Source: an uncultured Butyricicoccus sp. (GTDB lineage Bacteria > Bacillota > Clostridia > Oscillospirales > Butyricicoccaceae). Taken from it: 8,295 nt of DNA. The position numbers were made by a program, and so were the translations under genes. The notes beneath the pieces were generated by a model, which worked only from the letters and a program-made list of their open reading frames with translations, had not been told where the DNA came from and searched no databases. The stretch spans positions 1 to 8,295 of the forward strand of contig CAUEJN010000049.1 of assembly GCA_959018045.1 (NCBI GenBank), given 5' to 3'. Of the stretch, positions 1 through 4,453 are shown in pieces. Numbering within the stretch: the first letter of the stretch is position 1; each line of letters begins with the position of its first letter.

Positions 1-685
1 GGGGGGTCAAATCGCTATCCTCCCGAAAGCTGCATAATTTAGACACGAACCCCTCGGATTGCAATTCCCGCATCATCGCTGCAATCTCATCCATCTTTCC
101 CGCTGCCGCATCCACCTGATTGAGCAGCACGGTCAAATGCGCACACGGCAGTCCACATGCCTGCACCGCATCGCGTACACAGTCTGCAATGATTGCGCCA
201 TCCACCAAACAACTTGGATTCTGCGCCCAATCTTCCCGCAGATGATACCGGTGTACAACCTCGCTGATCGGCTTGCCCCACGCCGACAGACCCGCAACGA
301 TAAAACAGTGCGCCGTCCCCGGCAGAATTACCGGCTCGGTGTCCGCATGCAGCTTGAGCGGTAAACATTTGGCACCGTCGGCCTCGTAGAAAATCCAGTC
401 CGCACTTTGACTTGCAGCTTGCAAAATCTCTTCTGACAACCCCGTCAGTTTCCCATTTTTGGACGGAATCCCGGCACAGACGACACCTGGATACGCAAGT
501 GCCTGCATGATTTCTTCTGCGGTCGGTGCGATACATAACCGATCACACACTGGTGGGGAAAAGGGGAAAATATGGGTGGTCGTGGTCAGCAGAACCCGGT
601 CTGCGCGGTGCAGGCCGGCCAGCTTGGAGAGGGTGGTGGTCTTACCGCCCGCGCCGATGACGGCGATACGCTTTGCGGAATCCAT
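1..685 (-). CDS. yqeC: YqeC family selenium-dependent Mo-hydroxylase accessory protein (C-terminus off window)
   Basis: An open frame of 228 codons runs from ATG at 685 off the left edge, so the end is missing. Motifs I can see: a P-loop-like GAGGKTTT at residues 11-18, TTTTHIF at 34-40, EADGAKCLPLK at 101-111 followed by EPVI at 117-120, and LNQVD at 188-192. Together these are the signature of the YqeC family (TIGR03172), whose members are usually about 220-260 residues, so most of the protein is present. The family is known from clusters for selenium-dependent molybdenum hydroxylases (with yqeB, selenophosphate and Mo-cofactor genes); its exact biochemical step is not settled. The start is set by AAAGGAGG (701-694) 8 nt upstream. 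A weak minus-strand -10 (TATATT, 719-714) lies just upstream of that site, with no good -35. The gene is divergent from the GH19-like gene. Partner genes, if any, would lie beyond the left edge. Confidence 0.85.
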   Translation of the reverse strand, partial: MDSAKRIAVIGAGGKTTTLSKLAGLHRADRVLLTTTTHIFPFSPPVCDRLCIAPTAEEIMQALAYPGVVCAGIPSKNGKLTGLSEEILQAASQSADWIFYEADGAKCLPLKLHADTEPVILPGTAHCFIVAGLSAWGKPISEVVHRYHLREDWAQNPSCLVDGAIIADCVRDAVQACGLPCAHLTVLLNQVDAAAGKMDEIAAMMRELQSEGFVSKLCSFREDSDLTP

Positions 686-707
686 AGGGATGGCCTCCTT
701 TGAATGG

Positions 708-737
708 TTGACAAATATAGGACAAACTTCGTATACT
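708..737 (+). promoter_or_regulatory. SigA-type promoter for the GH19-like/EamA unit
   Basis: TTGACA (708-713) and TATACT (732-737) are separated by 18 bp. The predicted start of transcription, near 744, leaves a leader of about 20 nt with GGGAGG at 751-756 before the ATG at 765. The -35 is a full consensus match and the -10 matches 5 of 6. The assignment is from sequence only. Confidence 0.75.
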
Positions 738-751
738 GGAACTATGCGAAG
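727..751. promoter_or_regulatory. 25-bp inverted repeat over the -10 box, candidate operator
   Basis: The arms CTTCGTATA (727-735) and TATGCGAAG (743-751) are reverse complements except for one base, around a 7-bp spacer. The repeat covers the -10 box and predicted start of the plus-strand unit and lies just upstream of yqeC on the other strand. A DNA-binding repressor here could control both directions. It is not an RNA hairpin of the plus-strand transcript, because transcription should start inside the right arm. No regulator gene is visible nearby. Confidence 0.5.
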
Positions 752-764
752 GGAGGGAATGCAG

Positions 765-1565
765 ATGCCCAGCGTCTCCAAAACCGGAAAACCAACCCGA
801 TCAAAGACCGGAACGACTGCGAAAAAACGGGTATCCAAAGCCCAAAAAAAGCAAATCATGCAGCGTAGACGCATGATACTGGCCGGTGCGGCGGCAGCAC
901 TGGTCTTGCTGTGGTTTGCGCGCATGGCGTGGTACCCCATCACAGGCGGTCAGCTGCGCGACTTTGGCTGGCAGGGGGATACCTCGTTCGGGGAGGTCTG
1001 GCAGCTCAATCATCTGCTGCGCAAGTATAAGATCACATCCCGCCCGAGCCTCACGATGTTTTTTGCTACGGCGGCGAGCGAGAGCGGGAAAGGCCGCCTG
1101 ACGCTGGAAGAGGGCGGTGAGGACTACTACGCTGCCCATGGATACAGCACCAATGATCGCGGCGCAGGCTATTTGCAGCTGACCCACCGCGCTGAGCAGC
1201 TGGCCTTTTTGCAGGGGATGGGGGACGATTTCGACGGCGCAGACACCGCATCCTACATCGCTGAACATTACCCGTGGGAGTCGGCGTGCTGGGAGTGGAG
1301 CGTGGGCAAGACGGCACCCGATCCCAACCCCAATACATACGCCAAGAGGCGCGGAAACACGGTCGAAGTCTTTTTGGCGACCCAGTACGCGATCAACGGC
1401 TGGACGATCTCGGACGATGCACTGGGGAAAATCGTCCAGGGCGCAGACTACACGGTCAGCGCGGACGGAACATCCATCACAGTCGGAGGCGAGACTGCAC
1501 CCGCACCAAAAAACTGGCCTGATCGTTTGGCCTATTACCAGCAGGCGCTGGAAATCTGGGGTTAA
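765..1565 (+). CDS. Membrane-anchored GH19/lysozyme-like protein
   Basis: This 266-residue protein has a very basic N-terminus (about residues 6-36, many Lys/Arg), then one hydrophobic segment at about 37-55, suggesting an inside-to-outside signal anchor. The remainder resembles the glycoside hydrolase 19/lysozyme fold: FFATAASESGKG (99-110) matches the catalytic-Glu helix (E106, equivalent to the 'HESG' motif), RGAGYLQLT (132-140) matches the 'GRGxxQLT' strand, WESACWEWS (171-179) is a conserved helix, and FLATQYAINGW (203-213) plus the R-x-x-Y-Y at 254-258 match the C-terminal part. Candidate second acids are E115, E116 and E119. The likely role is cleavage of peptidoglycan or another amino-sugar polymer at the outer membrane face (inferred). 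The start at 765 is chosen because GGGAGG (751-756) lies 8 nt upstream and the promoter excludes the in-frame ATG at 744, which falls at the predicted transcription start. EamA follows after 28 nt, probably on the same transcript. Confidence 0.65.
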   Translation: MPSVSKTGKPTRSKTGTTAKKRVSKAQKKQIMQRRRMILAGAAAALVLLWFARMAWYPITGGQLRDFGWQGDTSFGEVWQLNHLLRKYKITSRPSLTMFFATAASESGKGRLTLEEGGEDYYAAHGYSTNDRGAGYLQLTHRAEQLAFLQGMGDDFDGADTASYIAEHYPWESACWEWSVGKTAPDPNPNTYAKRRGNTVEVFLATQYAINGWTISDDALGKIVQGADYTVSADGTSITVGGETAPAPKNWPDRLAYYQQALEIWG

Positions 1566-1593
1566 GAATCAAAAATAAGGGAGACAAACATTC

Positions 1594-2541
1594 ATGCAAT
1601 CAAAATCCAAACAGACGGCATTTCTGACGCATCCGGTTGTGGTCGGACTGCTGGCCATGCTGTGCTGTATGCTGTGGGGAAGCGCGTTCCCGTGCGTCAA
1701 GATCGGCTATCGCCTCTTTGGCATCGCGGGAGACCACACGCCCAGCCTGCTGCTGTTCGCCGGACTGCGCTTTACACTGGCCGGACTGCTCGCGCTGTGC
1801 ATCGGCAGTATCGGTGCGCGCCACTGGCTCATACCAAAACCTACATCCTGGCCAATGATCTTAAAACTCGGCCTCGTGCAGGCCGTCACACAGTACATCT
1901 TCTTTTATATCGGTGTCGCGCATGCCTCAGGCGTCAAATCGTCGATCATTGTCTCGGCGAACGTCTTTTTCTCCATCCTGATTTCGGCCATCGTTCTGCG
2001 TCAGGAGCGTATGACCGCCGCCAAGCTGCTCGGCTGTATCGCAGGCTTTGCCGGTGTCGTGCTCATCAACACGCGCGGCGGTGCACTGGACTTTTCCATG
2101 CAGTGGAACGGAGAGGGCTTCGTCCTGATCTCCTCGCTGGCCTACGCGATCTCGTCGGTCATGGTCAAGCAGTACGCCAAGCGGGAATCTCCGGTCACGC
2201 TGAGCGGTTATCAGTTCGTGTGGGGCGGTCTGGTGCTGATTGCCGTCGGTCTCATCGGCGGCGGACGCATCTGTCCGACCTCGCCCGCAGCCTTCCTGCT
2301 GCTCGGCTATCTCGGTATGCTGTCTGCGGTGGCGTACTCGCTGTGGGCGGTGCTGCTCCAGCACAACCCGGTCAGCCGGGTATCGATCTATGGCTTTATG
2401 AACCCGGTCTGCGGCGTGTTCCTGTCTGCCTTGCTGCTTGGTGAGCAGGGCGTATTCGGCCCTGCCGCCGGAATCGCACTCGTTCTGGTCTGCGTCGGCA
2501 TCTTCTTGGTCAACCGCAGCGTCTCACAAACCGAATCCTAA
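1594..2541 (+). CDS. EamA/DMT-superfamily transporter
   Basis: The product is a 315-residue, highly hydrophobic protein with about ten membrane segments arranged as two EamA repeats. The first begins around residue 15 with MLCCMLWGSAFPCVKIG (22-38), a typical first-helix pattern of the drug/metabolite transporter superfamily. The second begins around residue 174 (GFVLISSLAYAISSVMVKQYA), and the last helices end near 307. Members export or import small metabolites such as amino acids or nucleosides; the substrate cannot be read from the sequence. The length is normal for the family (about 290-320). AAGGGAGA (1577-1584) lies 9 nt before the ATG. It sits 28 nt after the GH19-like gene with no promoter visible between, and ends 4 nt before a strong terminator, so it appears to be the second gene of a two-gene unit. 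No functional link between the two is evident. Confidence 0.9.
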   Translation: MQSKSKQTAFLTHPVVVGLLAMLCCMLWGSAFPCVKIGYRLFGIAGDHTPSLLLFAGLRFTLAGLLALCIGSIGARHWLIPKPTSWPMILKLGLVQAVTQYIFFYIGVAHASGVKSSIIVSANVFFSILISAIVLRQERMTAAKLLGCIAGFAGVVLINTRGGALDFSMQWNGEGFVLISSLAYAISSVMVKQYAKRESPVTLSGYQFVWGGLVLIAVGLIGGGRICPTSPAAFLLLGYLGMLSAVAYSLWAVLLQHNPVSRVSIYGFMNPVCGVFLSALLLGEQGVFGPAAGIALVLVCVGIFLVNRSVSQTES

Positions 2542-2545
2542 CAGA

Positions 2546-2581
2546 AAGACCGCCTTTTAGAGCAAAGGCGGTCTTGTTTTT
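2546..2581. terminator. Bidirectional intrinsic terminator
   Basis: A perfect 12-bp stem AAGACCGCCTTT (2546-2557) / AAAGGCGGTCTT (2564-2575), loop of 6 nt, is followed on the plus strand by GTTTTT. It ends the EamA unit. On the minus strand it lies just after the stop of the 112-residue gene (2580), but the T-run there is weak, so termination in that direction is less certain. Confidence 0.9.
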
Positions 2582-2918
2582 ATGTTTCAGGGAGCATCCA
2601 GCCATCGTCCTCATCCCAGTCGAGCGCAGTGTCGCCCTGCGAGACGAACCAATCGGCATCCTCCAGAATCCGGCGGATATCGGTCAGACAGCACATCCAG
2701 TAGTCGCGTGACTCGGCATCCTCTGCGGGCAGGCAGACCGTGCCGGAGAAGATGACTTCGGAAGCGTTGGGGTCGCTGGGGTTCACCGTGAATGCGTCAG
2801 CCGCTTCGCGGTACTCGAAATCGGACTGGTACCGTGCGATCACAATATCGATGGCCGCGGCCTCGTCTGCGGACAGGGGCTCATCGCGCAGGGCACGGTA
2901 GGACAGTACTATGGACAT
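2580..2918 (-). CDS. Acidic hypothetical protein, 112 aa
   Basis: I do not recognise the family. The 112-residue product has no signal peptide, membrane segment or Cys-pair motif. It is acidic, especially the C-terminal tail from about residue 83, which is rich in Asp, Glu and Trp (DWDEDDGW near the end). The N-terminal half has a helix-forming stretch around residues 17-40. It is probably a small soluble cytoplasmic protein. The coding assignment rests on a clear AAAGGAG (2937-2931), a perfect-consensus promoter upstream (3048-3020) and a terminator right after the stop. The Shine-Dalgarno to ATG distance of 12 nt is longer than usual and no in-frame alternative start fits better. The leader is about 95 nt and carries a terminator-like hairpin, so expression may be regulated or simply insulated from the upstream operon. 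Confidence 0.7.
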   Translation of the reverse strand: MSIVLSYRALRDEPLSADEAAAIDIVIARYQSDFEYREAADAFTVNPSDPNASEVIFSGTVCLPAEDAESRDYWMCCLTDIRRILEDADWFVSQGDTALDWDEDDGWMLPET

Positions 2919-2949
2919 GGGTTTTGGTGACTCCTTTCATAGATCAAAG

Positions 2950-2989
2950 AAAAAATAGAGCCGACGCGCCAAAATCAGCGGCACGACGG
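2950..2989 (-). terminator. Terminator-like hairpin in the leader of the 112-aa gene
   Basis: On the minus strand CCGTCGTGCC (2989-2980) pairs with GGCGCGTCGG (2970-2961) in a 10-bp stem with one T/T mismatch and one T/G wobble, loop of 9. It is followed by CTCTA and then a run of six T (2955-2950). The 5-nt gap before the T-run is not ideal. It could end the zinc-ribbon operon, attenuate the downstream 112-residue gene, or both, since it lies after both promoters. Confidence 0.45.
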
Positions 2990-3019
2990 GAGCGGAACAA
3001 TATCCGCATATCAACTCAT

Positions 3020-3048
3020 ATTATACAGAGCCTGTGGGAAAATGTCAA
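3020..3048 (-). promoter_or_regulatory. Perfect-consensus SigA promoter for the 112-aa gene
   Basis: Minus-strand TTGACA (3048-3043) and TATAAT (3025-3020) with exactly 17 bp between them is a full match to the housekeeping consensus. Transcription should start near 3012, leaving about 95 nt before the ATG at 2918. The -35 begins 19 bp past the stop of the zinc-ribbon gene. Confidence 0.85.
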
Positions 3049-3066
3049 AGAGGGAAATGTAAAAAA

Positions 3067-3279
3067 TCAGTTTTCAGACAAAAAATCCAGAATATTTTTG
3101 CCGCTCTCGGTCTTTTTCAGATAAAATTCGGTGTAACCGCAGTTTGCACAGCTGATGGTGATAAACTCTCCGTTTGGAATGTCGAAAAGTGCAGCCATCG
3201 ACCCTTTTGCACCGTAAAACGTGTGATGTGTGAACTTTTTGCAGCCGCACTTGCAGCAGGTATAGGTCATCTTTTGCAT
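3067..3279 (-). CDS. Small zinc-ribbon protein (DUF2082-like)
   Basis: This 70-residue protein has two Cys pairs, C8-x2-C11-G and C44-x2-C47-G, spaced as in a zinc ribbon. The segment between them (FYGAKGSMAALFDIPNGEF) and the block ISCANCGYTEFY (42-53) closely resemble the small family annotated as putative nucleic-acid-binding zinc-ribbon proteins (DUF2082, matched from memory). Function in the family is not established. The frame stays open further upstream to 3414, but that would overlap the preceding gene on the same strand. ATG 3279 is chosen because AAAGGA (3294-3289) lies 9 nt before it; ATG 3270 is the alternative. It follows the three-TM membrane protein by 22 nt and is probably co-transcribed with it. 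Confidence 0.75.
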   Translation of the reverse strand: MQKMTYTCCKCGCKKFTHHTFYGAKGSMAALFDIPNGEFITISCANCGYTEFYLKKTESGKNILDFLSEN

Positions 3280-3301
3280 AAAACCGTTTCCTTTCCTGTG
3301 G

Positions 3302-3778
3302 TTAGGTTTCCTGCCAGCGCGTGTAATCGGTGTCCGACCAGGACGGCTGGCGCTCGTAAAACAGCAGAAAAACACGTTTGTGATAGGAAAATCCCACGGT
3401 TTCCCATCCCTCAAGCTCGGCCTGCATCACATACGATGTCCCGTCCTGCTCGATGATCTTTTGCTCGGGCAGAAAGTGCGTCAAGAGCAGCAAAAAAGCC
3501 GATGCCGCGAGGATGGCCAGGCACATGACTGCGGACAGCACAATAAAGAGCGCTTTGCGTATCACGGTCGTACCACCAATCAGCTTGTGCAGGCTATGCA
3601 GCATCCCGTTTCCGAACAGCAGCAGCCAGATAAATACGGCAAATAATAGAATCGCTAGTACAGGGGTTCGTACGTCGAGTCCGATTGCGTAAAGTCCTGC
3701 ATAAACAGCGATGGCCAGAATGCCGATTGCGCAGATCCACCCGAAACGCCGTTCGGTGTGCTGGATGATATCGTGCAT
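3302..3778 (-). CDS. Three-TM membrane protein of unknown function
   Basis: The 158-residue product has hydrophobic segments at about 13-33, 38-60 and 75-100, a Lys/His/Arg-containing loop between the second and third (61-75), and a C-terminal soluble part of about 55 residues (104-158) with several aromatic residues. I do not recognise the family. By the positive-inside rule the loop at 61-75 is cytoplasmic, which would put both the N-terminus and the C-terminal domain outside or leave the topology ambiguous. The start ATG 3778 is supported by AGAAGG (3790-3785) 6 nt upstream and by a good promoter ending at 3807. The frame is open up to 3898, but that would place coding sequence through the promoter. 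It is the first gene of a two-gene unit with the zinc-ribbon protein and is divergent from the macrodomain gene. Confidence 0.7.
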   Translation of the reverse strand: MHDIIQHTERRFGWICAIGILAIAVYAGLYAIGLDVRTPVLAILLFAVFIWLLLFGNGMLHSLHKLIGGTTVIRKALFIVLSAVMCLAILAASAFLLLLTHFLPEQKIIEQDGTSYVMQAELEGWETVGFSYHKRVFLLFYERQPSWSDTDYTRWQET

Positions 3779-3806
3779 ATTACACCTTCTTTGCGATGTT
3801 TTCTCT

Positions 3807-3835
3807 ATTCTACCATACCGATGTGCCTTTGACAA
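3807..3835 (-). promoter_or_regulatory. SigA-type promoter for the membrane protein/zinc-ribbon operon
   Basis: Minus-strand TTGTCA (3835-3830) and TAGAAT (3812-3807), spacer 17 bp, each matching consensus at 5 of 6 positions. The predicted leader is about 22 nt. Its -35 overlaps the -35 of the plus-strand macrodomain promoter. Confidence 0.7.
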
Positions 3836-3858
3836 GCAGTGCGTGCGCGGCGTATACT
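3829..3858 (+). promoter_or_regulatory. SigA-type promoter for the macrodomain gene
   Basis: TTGACA (3829-3834) and TATACT (3853-3858), spacer 18 bp. The predicted start near 3865 gives a leader of about 20 nt before the ribosome binding site GGGAGG (3875-3880). The -35 hexamer overlaps that of the divergent promoter by five bases. Confidence 0.75.
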
Positions 3859-3885
3859 GAACATAAAGTACAATGGGAGGTCGGC

Positions 3886-4395
3886 ATGATGCAGACAAGA
3901 ATCGAGATCGTTCAGGGAGATATCACCAAAATCCAGGCCGACGCGATTGTCAACGCGGCCAACACAAGCCTTTTGGGCGGCGGTGGTGTGGATGGTGCCA
4001 TCCATCGCGCAGCGGGCCCGGAGCTTTTAGCAGAGTGCCGCACGCTGGGCGGATGCAAAACCGGACAAGCCAAGATCACCGGCGGATACCGACTGCCGGC
4101 ACGGTACGTCATCCACACGCCGGGGCCGATCTGGCACGGCGGACAGAGCGGGGAGGATGACCTGCTCGCGGACTGCTATCGCAGCTGCCTTGCCCTCGCA
4201 GCGGAACACGACTGCAGCACAGTAGCCTTCCCAGCCATCAGCACCGGTGTCTATCACTTCCCGCTCGAGCGTGCAGCCGCAATCGCGGTGCGCGAAATCC
4301 GAGCCTTTCTGCAAACGCACGCGGTGCCCGAGCGCGTCCTTCTGGTATGCTTTGACGCGCGCACAGCACAGGTTTATGAGAACGCTTTGAAATAA
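3886..4395 (+). CDS. Macrodomain ADP-ribose hydrolase (YmdB/MacroD type)
   Basis: This 169-residue protein is a single macrodomain of normal length. It contains GDIT (11-14, adenine-binding Asp12), NAAN (23-26), the glycine-rich GGGGVDGAIH (31-40, with the Asp36 that acts in catalysis in MacroD-type enzymes), VIHTPGPIW (75-83, usually VIHTVGP) and FPAISTGVYHFP (115-126). The family removes ADP-ribose from acidic side chains and hydrolyses O-acetyl-ADP-ribose in the cytoplasm. All key residues are present, so it should be active. GGGAGG (3875-3880) is 5 nt from ATG 3886 and 8 nt from ATG 3889, so either adjacent Met could be used; the open frame further upstream to 3796 runs through the promoter and is rejected. 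It is a one-gene unit, divergent from the membrane protein/zinc-ribbon pair. No ADP-ribosyltransferase or sirtuin gene is in the window. Confidence 0.93.
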   Translation: MMQTRIEIVQGDITKIQADAIVNAANTSLLGGGGVDGAIHRAAGPELLAECRTLGGCKTGQAKITGGYRLPARYVIHTPGPIWHGGQSGEDDLLADCYRSCLALAAEHDCSTVAFPAISTGVYHFPLERAAAIAVREIRAFLQTHAVPERVLLVCFDARTAQVYENALK

Positions 4396-4407
4396 TAGTG
4401 ACATGAA

Positions 4408-4437
4408 AAAAGACCGCTCGGATGCGAGCGGTCTTTT
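4408..4437. terminator. Bidirectional intrinsic terminator between convergent genes
   Basis: A perfect 13-bp stem AAAAGACCGCTCG (4408-4420) / CGAGCGGTCTTTT (4425-4437) with a 4-nt loop GATG. Each strand ends in a T-run, so it can serve both the macrodomain gene (stop 4395) and the convergent oxidoreductase (stop 4454). Confidence 0.92.
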
Positions 4438-4453
4438 GCATTGCAAATAAGAT

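Noticed and set aside
87..536. 149-codon minus-strand frame
   Set aside because: It is a different frame of the yqeC region, which has clear family motifs; its own protein is Cys/Arg-rich and low quality.
459..764. In-frame upstream extension of the GH19-like gene
   Set aside because: It lies antisense to yqeC, lacks a ribosome site at its ATG and would run through the promoter; GGGAGG before 765 sets the start.
1662..2444. 260-codon plus-strand frame inside the EamA gene
   Set aside because: Arg/Ala-rich shadow of the EamA frame, with no ribosome site or family motif.
2792..3124. 110-codon plus-strand frame
   Set aside because: It is antisense to the 112-aa gene and the zinc-ribbon region, is Arg-rich, and covers a consensus promoter of the other strand.
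3280..3414. N-terminal extension of the zinc-ribbon protein
   Set aside because: It overlaps the end of the preceding membrane-protein gene and has no family similarity; ATG 3279 has a proper ribosome site.
3796..3885. N-terminal extension of the macrodomain protein
   Set aside because: It crosses the divergent promoters, and the macrodomain begins right after ATG 3886.
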